Notes under the pieces: model-generated
The model's database searches: none
The model's input: only the letters and a program-made list of their open reading frames with translations
Told to the model about the DNA's origin: nothing
Made by a program: the position numbers and the translations under genes
Assembly (NCBI GenBank): GCA_963693315.1
Contig: OY856188.1
Coordinates: forward strand, 150,004,224 to 150,068,223
Direction of reading: 5' to 3'
Length of the DNA: 64,000 nt
DNA from: Diogma glabrata
Lineage: Eukaryota; Arthropoda; Insecta; Diptera; Cylindrotomidae
In this document: positions 45,590 to 58,889 of the stretch, in pieces
Layout: every line of letters starts with the position of its first letter
How positions within the stretch are numbered: the stretch's first letter is position 1

Positions 45590-47225
45590 GATCTATTAGA
45601 ACCACGTTATCAAAGCTATAACTTGTATAAGGAGTACCTTAGTAGTGGTGAAGCAGACGTGGCTAATTACTTACTATACTCACAGACACTGGATGCCGCG
45701 AGGAAGCTAAAGTGAATTGACACTGTTGACAACATTCACTTTGCCCATTCAAGCCGGGAAGCATGGAGTCTCCTTCGGAAACTGGGTGTCTTAAAGTCAA
45801 TTGTTCATGCTTATAATAAAATAAATCCAGAGGACATTGCAAACCATACCGTAAACATTCCTCGCTTTTCTAACAGTCGGCTTCACAAGAGAGCCATTAA
45901 ACATAACTAAAGAGAAATGAAGTGAAATTGCCCGTCTCCATCCGAGTATGTGCGACCTCTTTCAGTAGTGAAGAACTAGATTCAGCTCTGTCCCAAACCA
46001 AAATCGGAAAAGCAGCTGGGTACGATGGTATTTTCCCAGAAATCCCTAAAATGCGGGAAAAAATTTAAAAAAATGGCTAGTTAAATTTTTCTCGAATAGC
46101 CCAGTAACCGGCAGGCAATCTGCCAAGACATTTTTTAACTACGAAAGTGATAGCGATACTTAAGCCAGGTATCCATTAAGCCAGCCCATTTACTTTCAAG
46201 TAACCTGGCAAAAATGAATAACTATTTTCGAACGTGGAGCTTATTTTCCAATCTAACAAAAACCGAGAGCTCATGCTTCCTTTTAAACAACAAAATGGCA
46301 AAACATGAACTATCAGTGGTATTTAATGGCACTGTCGTTAAATATAATCAACAACCAAACTACCTGGCATTACTCTCGTTACAACTCTTTCCTTCAAACT
46401 CCACCTAGAGAATACGTCAAAAAATCTTAATACGAGAAACAATATACTATACAAACTGGCCGAGACGACATGGGGTGCCACTCCAGCTACCCTCTAACAG
46501 TGGCTGAGTACGGAGTTCCAGTCTGGCTGAATAGCATACATACTCAAAAAGTGGACTCCCAGCTTCAGGCGACGATGCGTACGGTACTACCAGGTCCACT
46601 CCCTTCCCTTGGCTCCCTGTGTTAAGTAATATCGCTTAACCTGCACTCACGCATCGGCATGCTCTTATGCTTGAACATAAAAAGGTAACCAACAACATCA
46701 CGTTACCCTTGCAAGAATATTACGGTGACCACACTCTTTGTCGACTAAAGTCAAGAAAGCCTCCTCACAAAACTGCCAGCAACCTGCTGGCATCTGATTT
46801 TAATATCTTGGATTCCTCCTGGAATAATTACAACACACCTGGCGTTACTAGTACTAACCCGACTTCTACTCAACCCGGTTTCGATCTGCCACGCCATACC
46901 TGGAGCACACTAAACCGAATAAGAACAAATCATGAATAATGTGACTGTGGAGCTCCGCAACAAGCTATAGAACACATTGCAACTGTGTGTCTAATTAGAC
47001 ACCACAGAAATCCATTTGGCTACTCCCGATGTAGTCTCGCTATAGACTCACTCGATGTAAATATTTAATGCTCAATGTTCGTCTATTTTACTTTTTCTTA
47101 CTTTTACTTCTACAGACGCAAAATCAAATCGATTATATTTTTAATGTTTATACATGTTTTGTTTTATAAGTTTTAATGTGTTATGTTCCTGTATCACAAA
47201 AAAGAACCATACGCTAAATAAATAA
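45590..47225 (+). mobile_element. Non-LTR retrotransposon family K, internally deleted copy
   Basis: Similar in order to 58890-61380: linker (EEYLSSGEAD-like at about 45630), SSEELDSALSQTKIGKAAGY (about 45970), VIAILKPG, then a jump over most of the RT to CFLLNNKMAKHELSVVFNGT, KVTNNITLPLQEYYGDHT, GFDLPRHTWSTLNRIRTN and CDCGAPQQAIEHIATVC. The RT palm (motifs with YADD) is missing. Ends in TACATGTTTTGTTTTATAAG and an A-rich tract near 47225. Confidence 0.8.
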
Positions 47226-48737
47226 TTTATAAAAAAATTGACCAGACCATACCGAAGTTATTTCCGAAGATTTCAGTCCAGGCCTTCTCAGGAATCAGGC
47301 CTTTATCGAAACCAATTAGAAATTTTAAAGAAACTATGAAGGTCCCCACCTTCAAACTAGTGAAACTGTTAAGTGTTTTAAAAGAAGTTAGAATGCTAGT
47401 TGAGTATAAGTCATTAGAAATTGTGACTCCCAAGAATAAGGAGATGTTTTGCTGGTTCAACTTTTTTATTATTTGATTGATAGGATGTATACTTTAAAAA
47501 ATACATTGGACCTGTGGGAGTTCATTCAGTTTTTTCTTAATAAAATTGTTTTGTTTATATGTTTATATGTTTATATGTATGGCAGGCAACTTGCCTACAT
47601 TTGTCTCTTTTCGGTTTTGATCAGTTTGTTTTGGTCAAACTTTAGAGAAGTTTTCTTTTTAATTTTAAATTATTTTATTCTACTTCTTGAAAGTTTAACA
47701 TTCTTAGTTTGATATTAAAATGGTACAGATAACAGAAAAGCGATTTTTAAGATAATTAGTATTGCAATTTTTTAAAAACATTCTTGGAAAAAACCCTTAG
47801 TTACACTTTTCGTCTTTTTATATTAATTTCATATTATAATGAATTTGATTGCGTTGCCGCCGTATGTTTTAGAATCGCAGAATCTTTTGTTGGCTCATTT
47901 TCCAAATTTAGTCGTCAATCAAATACCTACGTTTTTTATGATAAAATCGGGTCGGGTGGGTATTCAAGAATGTGAAAAAAACGAGAACATCTGAGCACCA
48001 AGTATTTGAAAGTCGGTATTGAATACACTCGTCCATACCACAATTATTCGATAAATGAGACAAATAAAATAACTTAAAATTTTCTTCTTCCTGATTCGCA
48101 GTTCGTTTCAATTATGGGACAGATTTGGACAAAATCTGACAAGCACATTTTTGATTTGGCTGAAATTTTTTTACAGGTTCTATTTCTATTAAAGCCAGAA
48201 ACTTCTTTTTATTTTAAAGGAATCCTCTTGAAGGGATCAGTTTTTATTAATTTTTTAATGCTATTGCTATTGGCATATGAGTTAACATGTGACACATCAC
48301 ATACCACTGGCAATAGTAGTGAGATATCACTAGCCAAGTAGATATCTTGAGGGTGCAGGCGGATCAACTATAGTCAGTTAACCGTAGCACCCTCAATCTT
48401 AGCTATGGAATACTCCTTAATGATGGCACGCTGTTGCTTGCTCAAAGAAACGAGCCTTTAAACAAGCTCGAAGAAACGAACTGTCAATGTCAAATCAATG
48501 TTTAATGACCCTATGAAATTTGACTTAGTGTTATGAAGCGCTACCGTTTAGTATAGATTATGTGTTTCATGAGAAGCACGAGGAGTGCTCTCATAAGCAA
48601 AACAATCTATCGTTGTCTTTCTTTAATTATTTTTGACAACTTAAGAAGCTCATAATATGAAAATTGACCAAATGTCAGCCATTGATTTCACATTGATTGG
48701 AAACAATCAATAATGATAGTCATAATTGAACAAAATG
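47226..48737. other. Intronic DNA, no recognised gene
   Basis: It contains open frames of 77, 87, 63, 67 and 75 codons on both strands, none with a recognisable product, start context or splice partner. A higher-GC patch at 48350-48420 (GAGGGTGCAGGCGGATCAAC) has a weak inverted partner, AGCACCCTCAATC. Confidence 0.45.
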
Positions 48738-48858
48738 GCGTTCGAATAAGGTTGGTTTGTGAGTTGTGAAAATTAAAATATTATAAAATAAATAATATAA
48801 ACACTTGGCAAATTTTAATAAACTTTATAAAATTATTTGAATTTGTCTCTAAGTAAAC
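48738..48858 (+). repeat. Duplicate of the CR1-like 5' leader
   Basis: GGCGTTCGAATAAGGTTG, then AATAATATAAACAC, resembles 50638-50705, just upstream of the ORF1 at 50864. The two copies flank the MITE pair, so the MITEs probably sit in or between leader copies. Confidence 0.55.
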
Positions 48859-50588
48859 TAATGCCGAATTCTTTTTGCCAAAAAAATTGCTCTAAACACG
48901 CCCATTTTTGATCTAGATCAAGTTTTTTTGACATAACGTATTCTATTTGACAAAAAAAGTGATTGTTTTTGCCCTAAAAACTTTTGTTTGAATCTAGATT
49001 TTTAGCTAGAGCAAGCATAAAATACAATAAAGAATACAAATACATTTAAAAAATCTGTCAAAATTAGTAAACAAACAAAACGCCATTTACTTATTATTTT
49101 TTTAAATAGTGAAATAGTTACTTTTTAAATAAAGTATTGTTCAAATCGTGTTTTAAATTAAAAATTAATAATAAACTAATTAATTAAGGATGTATATAAC
49201 ATTTATGAAATCAAAGATTTACGTCGGATTTTAAAATATATTACAGAATAAACGTTCCTGCATCGATTGGAATCAAAAAATTTAGATCTCACCGACAATT
49301 TTCGCGAAATAATCAATTTCAAAGTTATCATTCACTCTGTTATATTCGGCGGAAGTATCAAAATTTGTTAGAAAAATTAAAAATTCAGAATGTTCTTGCA
49401 AAGACATCCGAAAAAAAAACTTACGTTCAGTTTCTCTGTGCGATTTATGATTTTTTGAGCCCAAAAAACAGCGGTGTCACCGGCAATCAGACGTAAATAT
49501 TCAATTTAAAAATTTATAAAATCTGCTGCATACGCCGAGAAGTTAACCGCCATTTGCAGTAAGAAAATCTGGCAACGTTGTGTGTGTCGGTCAAAGGCAA
49601 GTCTTTTCTCATCGTTCTTGTTCATAATAAGATATCGTGACAATCAGATTTTAAAATAAAATAATAAATATATTTATTTATTCCTACAGGACACGCAACA
49701 ATAAATCAAAATAATTTTAAATTAAAATAATAAATATATTTGACTGACTGCGACGTTGCCAGATTTACTTTACGTATAGTAGCGGTAGTCAAATTAGAGA
49801 CACATATATTTTAGTACTATGAAATTATATAATATTTTGGAAATATTCTATCATAGAAAATGGTTGTAATTGATAAAAAGCATTCGTGTATTGAAATTTT
49901 TATATAATAATTTGTTTGAAATTTTATTAGATGTACTATGCGATTTGACTATCTATACATCCTTAAATACAATTAATTACAAAAATATTCAATGACAGTT
50001 CACAAATACAACTACAAAACTGGATCATATTTTTGCATGTTCTTTTTATGAAAAAAAAATCACTTTTTCACTCTGGACAAAAAGAATTCGACATAAGAGT
50101 GTCGAGACTCGAGATATTGTGTTTGCGGCAAACTTATGTCGAATTCTTTTTGTCCAGAGTGAAAAAGTGATTTTTTTTTCATAAAAAGAACATGCAAAAA
50201 TATGATCTAGTTTTGTAGTTGTATTTGTGAACTGTCATTGAATATTTTTGTAATTAATTGTATTTAATTAGTTTATTATTAATTTTTAATTTAAAACACG
50301 ATTTAAACAATATTTTATTTAAAAAGTAACAATTTTACTATTAAAAAAAATAATAAGTAAATGACGTTTTGTTTGTTTACTAATTTTGACAGATTTTTTA
50401 AATGTATTTGTATTCTTTATTGTATTTTATGCTTGCTCTAGCTAAAAATCTAGATTCAAACAAAAGTTTTTAGGGCAAAAAAAATCACTTTTTTTCTTCA
50501 AATAGAACACGTTATGTCAAAAAAACTTGATCTAGATCAAAAATGGGCGTGTTTAGAGCAAGTTTTTTGGCAAAAAGAATTCGACATT
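48859..50588. mobile_element. Two MITE copies head-to-head, one carrying a TTAA-flanked insertion
   Basis: The right copy (50133-50588) begins CTTATGTCGAATTCTTTTTG and ends CAAAAAGAATTCGACATTAA. The left copy (48859-50097, inverted) has the same ends, TAATGCCGAATTCTTTTTG and CAAAAAGAATTCGACATAAG. Each is about 460 bp without inserts, and 35 bp separate them. Together they form a long fold-back. The left copy is interrupted at TTAA by a 775-bp insert. Confidence 0.82.
49187..49962. mobile_element. TTAA-flanked insertion (piggyBac-type target) inside a MITE
   Basis: TTAA then GGATGTATA at the left and TATACATCC then TTAA at the right. The uninterrupted sister arm shows AATTAAATACAATTAAT at this point, confirming the empty site. 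Inside is a second inverted pair, AAAATCTGGCAACGT (49565) and ACGTTGCCAGATTT (49753). Non-coding. Confidence 0.7.
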
Positions 50589-50863
50589 AATTTATTCCTG
50601 CTACAAACGTTGTTGTGTTAATTTAATCATTCAAACTAGCGTTCGAGTAAGGTTGCTGTGATTTGTAATAAATTAAAAATTATAAAGTGAATAATATAAA
50701 TACTAGAAAGTTGCTGATACTAAACTGTGAAAACTTTATATATAAATAAACTGTGAAAATCTTTATAAAATTACTCTGATCGCTACGTAAACGCAAAATA
50801 TTAGTGCGGCTATAAACAGAATGGTATTAATAACAGAGTAGTGTCTCAAATAATAATTAAATC

Positions 50864-51655
50864 ATGCCTCCAGCGAAGCCTTACGCAGTATCTGGAACAC
50901 CTCCATCAACAAATGTTGCTGAAAAGTCAAACAACAGTGACAATATGTTGGAAACATTTCTTTCTATACAAAATCCATCTAATGCTGATATTATTACCGC
51001 TATAGTTGAATCGAATAAGTCATTGAAACATAATTATAACAAACTTTCAACTAAAATTAAAGTAGTCAGCCTTGATCATGTTAAAACCAAAAAGACGGTT
51101 GAAAATCATGATGTCGAACTTAAAATGGCCAGAGATGAAATTAAATATCTAAAGCCTGCAGTAAATTTTTTAAAACAGCAACAAATTATGAATGAAGTCA
51201 TGATTTCAGGGCTACCTAACAATGTACAATCAAAGGATGCAATAATATACAAGTTAGATATATTATATAACTTTGGGACTGTCAATATTATTGCTAGTTA
51301 TTTCAAGCAAGTTAGAGGTGGGCATAGTAGTCGATCAAAAGAAAGAAATGGAAATCAGCTGATACTAAAATTTAGAAATCGCGAAGTTAAAGAAACTTTA
51401 ATGATAAAGAAGAAAAATAAAGGTCCTCTCCTACTTAAGCAAATAACTGAGAAACCTACCAACCCAGATAAGGAAATTTTTATTAATCACAAGCTTACTC
51501 CTCAAAATGTTGAAATTTTAAATAAACTACGGGAATTAAAGAAGATCAACAAAATAATCTACTGCTGGTTTAATCATGAGAATATTTATATGAAAATCAA
51601 ACAAGATGATGCCTCCAAAATCGTACGCAATATCAATGACATTGAAAACATTTGA
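50864..51655 (+). CDS. Retrotransposon ORF1 protein, 263 aa, intact
   Basis: Begins MPPAKPYAVSGTPPSTNVAE, a Pro/Ser/Thr-rich leader. Residues 55-110 are a charged coiled-coil-like stretch (DHVKTKKTVENHDVELKMAR). From about 110 the pattern NEVMISGLPNN, then KQVRGGHSSRSKERNGNQLI, then FINHKLTPQNVEILNKLREL resembles the FP25K-like (Baculo_FP) domain found in ORF1 of many insect CR1/Jockey elements. No zinc knuckles. Such ORF1 proteins coat the element RNA. The frame is uninterrupted although ORF2 is dead, so the copy is fairly young. Confidence 0.85.
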   Translation: MPPAKPYAVSGTPPSTNVAEKSNNSDNMLETFLSIQNPSNADIITAIVESNKSLKHNYNKLSTKIKVVSLDHVKTKKTVENHDVELKMARDEIKYLKPAVNFLKQQQIMNEVMISGLPNNVQSKDAIIYKLDILYNFGTVNIIASYFKQVRGGHSSRSKERNGNQLILKFRNREVKETLMIKKKNKGPLLLKQITEKPTNPDKEIFINHKLTPQNVEILNKLRELKKINKIIYCWFNHENIYMKIKQDDASKIVRNINDIENI

Positions 51656-51852
51656 TTAGGAACAGCTGTTTTTGTTTTATTTTCGCTCATAATAAAAGCA
51701 AACTCAAGTATTTATGGAATTACTGGTTCTTCACAACCACTTTAAAAATTTATTCATAGTTATATATTTTTTTGTTGTTGTTGAACACTCATACCTATTT
51801 CTTGTATTAATTTTAATTATTCTAGTGTTTTTTATTTTAATTGTTGTAGGGA

Positions 51853-52596
51853 GTGGATATGATCAATTCTAATGAAAATTTTGATGATGATATAAACTTT
51901 GATGAAGATATTCGAAATGACAGACATTTTTATGATCTGAATGATTACAAAACGCATATAAGCACGTACACAGATGGATTACAAATTAATATATTTTATG
52001 TCAATATTAATAGGCTCTCGAATAAACTTGGAAAATTCGAAGAACTTATTATTGGTTTTGACGTAAGTATTCATTTTATTGTACTAGTGGAAACCTTTTT
52101 AGATAGTGACAGCGCTCGTTTCTTTAACAATAGCGGATATGATGCGTTTCATAACACACGCGACAGTAGATCTGGTGGCGGCATTAGTATCTTTTCAAAA
52201 TCAGACTTAAATAGTCAATTATTGCGCTCAGAAACTATTTTAGAGAATGCAGCCCTTGTAATTTATTCTAAGAGATTAAACATAAACTTAAATGGTATAT
52301 ATAAACCACCCCATACAAATAACTACATATTTCTAAGTAACTTAGACAATATTCTCGATAGATTTAACAATTCAATTATAGTTGGTAACTTTAACTTGAA
52401 TCTTTTGAATGAGCATGATAATGTTATTTGTAGTTACAAAAACATTATAAAGACCAACAATTTAACAATTCATAACAAAATTAGTCCTAAATTTTTCACT
52501 AGACAGTCTAATGCATTGAATACCATCCTGGATCACCTAATCTCGATACCTGGAATCAAATGCAACATCTTATACGGTACTACATATTTATGTTGA
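51853..52596 (+). pseudogene. ORF2 endonuclease domain of the CR1-like element, truncated
   Basis: Opens with an acidic leader, then LQINIFYVNINRLSNKLGKF, HFIVLVETFLDSDSARFF (catalytic Glu kept), RSGGGISIFSKS, and IVGNFNLNLLNE. The usual GDFN is GNFN, so a metal-binding Asp is replaced. The final SDH block reads LDHLIS. A stop at 52596 ends the frame before any RT. Non-functional on two grounds. Confidence 0.85.
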
Positions 52597-52865
52597 AAGA
52601 TAATAGAAATAAAACTAAGGAAAAATCTTTTCATGAGTATATACATCTGTCCAAACTGAATGAATTTCTCTTCAGTATAGATTGCTCTAATGTTGATTTT
52701 AATGATTTTTCTAACAAAATTATCGAATTTATATCTTAGAACTTAAGAACTAGCGAGCGACCAACTCAATTCAGCGTTAAAAAACCATGGTTTTCCAACA
52801 ATCTACTTGTATTAATGAAAAAGAGAGACAAATTTTATAAACTATCAAAAGAGCCTGAGAAGGCT

Positions 52866-53200
52866 GTTCAAATGCTTCTGGCCGAACACCATCAGTAATC
52901 AGGAACTTCTACGGCAGACAGAGCAGTTAGATATTGAGACCGAGATAAAACAAAGGAAATGGTGATGGATAGGACATACACTGAGGAAATCACCTGAAGA
53001 CATAACAAGGATGTCCCTAGAGTGGAATCCACAAGGTAAAAGGAGAGTTGGAAGATCAACCATGACGTGGAAGAAAACGGTGCTAGCTGAAGCAAAACTA
53101 ATTGGCAAGACATGGAGTGAACTGAAAGCGATTGCCCCCAACAGAGTCAGATGGTCCAGTCTAGTAGACGCCCTATGCTCCTAAATGGAGATAAAGGAGA
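52866..53200 (+). mobile_element. C-terminal fragment of a different non-LTR element
   Basis: SNQELLRQTEQLDIETEIKQ, RKWWWIGHTLRKSPEDITRM, EWNPQGKRRVGRSTMTWKKT, IGKTWSELKAIAPNRVRWSS and a stop near 53183. This block follows the RT in a widespread animal non-LTR group (RTE-X/L2-like). It is joined head-to-tail to the truncated CR1-like element with no gap. Confidence 0.75.
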
Positions 53201-53399
53201 AACAAATGTAGGGACCGGAGACCGGTTAAACGAGTAATTTTTACAAAATTTAACTATTCGAATCTCCATGTAATCAATTGTTATAGTTTCATAAATATTA
53301 AAATTTATAAAATCACTATATGTAATATAATGTGGATTTTTAACCTGAAAATCACGTATAAATATAATAATATATGTATTTTATATCATACAAATAATT

Positions 53400-53912
53400 A
53401 ATTTTAATTTTTTTCCAAAAAATTGGGTAAAAAAATTAAAATCATTCTTTTGACACACTTGACAATATTTTTTGACAAACTGATAATGCAATAAACTAGT
53501 TTTCGGTCCGACATACCAATCCCGACCATCAAGAATTCTTCACATTCAATGTTTCTACTCGTAATCACTTAAAATGAACGTTTTTCAGCAAAAAATATGC
53601 AAATTTCCTTGTTTTGACTCACTTGACGATTTTTGACAAACTGTTATCGGTACAGTTATCGAACACATCGTGCTTTCGGCGCTTACCATGGAGTGTACCT
53701 TTTTTTAGAAATAAAAATTTTTGAAATCCCTCCACTGGTTTTTTTAGATTTCGCCAGTTGTGACGGCCGGCCGACAGACAGACACACATTTTTTTTGCTT
53801 TTTTAGCATCAGTAGGTCCTAAAACGACGAAAAATGCCAAAAAAGTGGGGGTAAGAATTTCACTTTTTTCTCGAGAATGTAATGTAATACTTAGGTCTTT
53901 CAGACAGAAGAA
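53400..53912 (+). repeat. Family R fragment, right half
   Basis: AAAAAATTGGGTAAAAAAAT, then GACACACTTGAC blocks, a GACGGCCGGCCGACAGACAG block, AAAAAAGTGGGGGTAAGAAT and the end ACTTAGGTCTTTCAGAC. It matches 14740-15240. Confidence 0.8.
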
Positions 53913-54123
53913 GTAGTTAATTTATTAATAATAAAAACTTAATTGTGAAATACTATGACAAGGGATTTTATTTACAATTATTCATTATGTTTCACCCAGG
54001 GTTGCCACTTGGATACATTTGTATCCATTTGGATATTTTTTTTTTAAAATTTATTAAATGGATACTGGAAACAAAAAACCGCTAAACTGCTAGAATGTAT
54101 ACAATTTTTTCGCAAGGAATACA

Positions 54124-54550
54124 TGTTACTTCGGTCTGAAAGACCTAAGTGTTACATTCTCGAGCCAAAAGTGAAATTCTCACCCCCACTTCTGGCATAT
54201 CACGACGCTTTAGGATTCTAAAAAACCTACTGAAAAATTGTTGTTTCTAAACATAAGTATACTCCATGGTAATAGCCGAATTATGTATTCGATAAATGTA
54301 CCGGAAATGTGTTAAAAAAATCGTGTTAAAAATATCGTCAAGTGTGTCAAAACAAAGAAATTTGCACATTTTTTGCTTAAAAAACGTTCATTTTAAGTGA
54401 TTACGAGTAGAAACATTGAATTTGGATAAATCTTGATGGTCGGAATTGGTATGTGAGACAAAAACTAGATTATTGCATTATAAGTTTGTCAAAAAAATAT
54501 TGTCAAGTGTGTCAAAAGAATGATTTTCATTTTTTTTTAACCAATTTTTT
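54124..54550 (-). repeat. Family R fragment, inverted
   Basis: Begins ACTTCGGTCTGAAAGACCTA and runs through the reverse complement of the family R right half to AACCAATTTTTTGGCAAAAA. With 53400-53912 it forms an inverted pair around a 210-bp spacer that holds GGATACATTTGTATCC. Confidence 0.8.
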
Positions 54551-54977
54551 GGCAAAAACTGAAATTGATTACACCAGTTTACAAGAAAAATTTCCCCATA
54601 TAAAACCCAATTTTTCCTATAGATTTTGACCTGTTGAACACGACTTTTATATTCAATTTTTTAGCTAAGCTTTTGTTTTTTGAGATATTCGCGAAAAATC
54701 AATTTTCTCGGTGAACAAAAAGGTTATTTCGGTTTTTGGAGCGCATATTTTACAAAACAAACAAATTTAATATATTAATGAAGCAAGTGCATAGTAAAGA
54801 TACTATAACAAACATTTTGAACGCTTTTTGAAAACATCCATCAAGGATTATGGAAGTTACACTCGAAAAAAGTTGAAAAGAAAAATAAAAAATTTATGTT
54901 TTTTTCTTTAAATTTTTCTATATTCAACGCCATAAATTTTGAACAAACAATGATTGTTAATTTTTTTAACTTTTTGG

Positions 54978-56350
<1,373 letters not shown>

Positions 56351-57629
56351 CTTTTTGGAGCCCACAGTCAATTCAATATCCTTTCTTTAAAGTTAAAAAG
56401 CATTTTGGTGCAGGTTACCACAAGTTATTCAAGTTTTCCCAAAAAAAAAATCAAAACTCAAAATTTGGAAAACAAAATTTTTACTAAGAATAATTTAAGT
56501 TCTACAACATAAGTGATTTATATATGAGTTGTTATACAATTTTCGAGCTAAAATTGCGAGTTATGGTTAAAATCTGGCCGTAACACAACGTTTAATAAAC
56601 ATTTTCTCTATTGTACCATCTTGAATGTGTTAAGTTGCAGTTGATATAACTATTTTTCGACATCCACGGTTTATTTTTATTCAGTTTTATGCCAAAGTAA
56701 CGAAGGTATGCAATTCTTATATGTGGATTTTTTTCGCAGGATGTAATATGCAAATTTCACAAATAAAACAAAATGAATTTTTACTATTTTTCACTTGAAA
56801 CTTCTTGAGAAGCCATTTAAATAAATTGTACTTTACACTTCACTATTTTCAAAGAATTCTTAACTGATGTTTGAGAACGACTGAGCTTGTAAAATATTAT
56901 TTACGATGTGGCACAAAAAGAAAAGAAAAATACATAAAAACGCGGTTACAATAAGGAAAACTCAAAATGGCTCGCAGTTTTTATTTGAAAATCTCTATAA
57001 CAACTTAAATATAAATCAATTATGTTGCAGAATTTAAATTATTCTTAGAAAAAAATTTTTTTTTCCAAATTTTTAGTTTTGCCTTTTTTGGAAAAACCTG
57101 AATAACTTGCACCAAAGCAACCTGCACCAAAATTAGTGTTTTTTAATTTTAAAAAAAGAATATTAAATTTACCATAGGCTCCAAATAATTAAAAAATTTA
57201 CAAACATTGTTTGTTCAAAATTCATTTCGTTGAATAAGGAAAAATTTTTAAAAAACGTTAATTTTTGATTTTTTTTCAGATTTTTCGAATGTAACTTCCA
57301 TAATCCTTGATGGATTTTTAAAAAAGTAGCTCAAAATGTTTGTTACCATCTTTACTATGCACTTCTTTGATTAATACATTGAATTTGTTTGTTTTGTAAA
57401 ATATGCAATCCAAAAACCGAAATAACCTTTTTCACCGGAAAAATAGGTTTATCGTGATTATCTCAAAAGCAAGAGCAAACCTAAAAAATGAATATGATAT
57501 TCGTGTTCAGCACGCCAAAATCCACAAGAAAAGTCGGGTTTTACTCACAAAAAAAGATCAAAATTTGTAAACTAGTTTTTATTTAGCGTATGGTTTTTGT
57601 AAATAAAAAGAATAAAAATAAAACTTAAA

Positions 57630-58856
57630 ATATGGAGGCTGAAATCTCACAGCGCTGAGTTATCAAGACTTCAGTCTGGGTTAAGGATTTTGATATAGTT
57701 TTCGGCAAAAAACTTTTATGAGGACATGGTTTTTAGTTTTGGGCAGCGATGTATAACAAACATAAAACTCTTTGTTCTTCAATCAAACTTTTTTCAAAAT
57801 TCCAAAAATATTCAAAAAATTAGAATAAAATTAAATATTTAAACTTTTTCTAAATTCCAATAATATTCCAAAAATTCTTTAAAATTCAAACTTTTTCCAA
57901 AATTCTAAAAATATTGCAACAATTATTACAAAATCAAAAATTGAAATTTTTTTCAAAATTCCAAAAATTATAATAACATCAAAAATTTTAAATTTTTCAA
58001 AATTCTAAATATATTCCAAAAATTCTTACAAAATCACAAATTAAAACTTTTTCCAAAATTCTAAAAATATTGCAAAAATTATTACAAAATCAAAAATACA
58101 AACTTTTTTCAAAATTCCAAAAATATTTAAAAAACTATAACAAATTCAAAAATGTTCATGCCCAATTTCATTTGCAATTACATATACGTCATAAAAACAG
58201 CTACATTTTTTTCCCAAAAAATTGGGAAAAAAAATAAATGAAATCATTTTTTGACACACTTGACATTATTTTTTTGACAAACTTATAATACCATAATTCT
58301 CAATAATAATAATAAAATTCAAACAAATTATTAATGTTATTTTTTTCCAAAAATTGGGTAAAAAAATAAATAAAAATCTTTCTTTTGACACACTTGCCAG
58401 CATGTTTTTGACAAAATTATAATGCAATAATCTAGTTTGTGATCTCACATACCAATCCCTATCATCAAGATTTCTCCAAATTTAATGTTCCTACTCGTAA
58501 TCACTTAAAATGAACGTTTTTTAAGCCAAAATATGAAAATTTGCTATTTTTGACACACATAATGATTTTTTTGACACACTCCTGGTACAGTTATCGAACC
58601 CTGAGTCCTTTCGGACCTGTCCCTTGAGTATACCTATTTTTAGAAAAAAATTTTTGTAATCCCTTTAGCGGTTTTCAATGCAGCGTAGTTAATGACAGAC
58701 GGACCGACGGCAGGCCGGCCGACAGACAGACATACATTTTTTTTGCTTTTTTAGAATCAGTAGGTCCTTAAACGTCGAGAAATGCCAAAAAAAGTGGGGG
58801 TAAGAATTTCACTTTTCGCTCATGAATGTAATACTTAGGTCTTTTAGACCGAAGTA
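57630..58856 (+). mobile_element. Non-coding repeat family R, second near-complete copy
   Basis: Begins GGAGGCTGAAATCTCACAGC, ends ACTTAGGTCTTTTAGACCGA. It has the same internal order as 13541-15246 but fewer tandem units, so it is shorter by about 480 bp. Confidence 0.75.
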
Positions 58857-58889
58857 AATAGGTAGATTTTACTATGAAATCTACCTAAA

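Larger units (their letters stand above)
50620..52865 (+). mobile_element. CR1/Jockey-like non-LTR retrotransposon, 3'-truncated
   Basis: A leader with GCGTTCGAGTAAGGTTG, an intact ORF1 (50864-51655), a spacer, and an ORF2 start (51853) with an endonuclease that ends at 52596. Broken linker coding follows (KPWFSNNLLVLMKKRDKFYK at about 52780). The element stops abruptly at about 52865, where another element's C-terminus begins. The reverse transcriptase is lost. Confidence 0.85.

Noticed and set aside
47227..48341. A group of 63-87 codon frames
   Set aside because: No domain, no splice partner, ordinary AT-rich composition; chance frames in intron.
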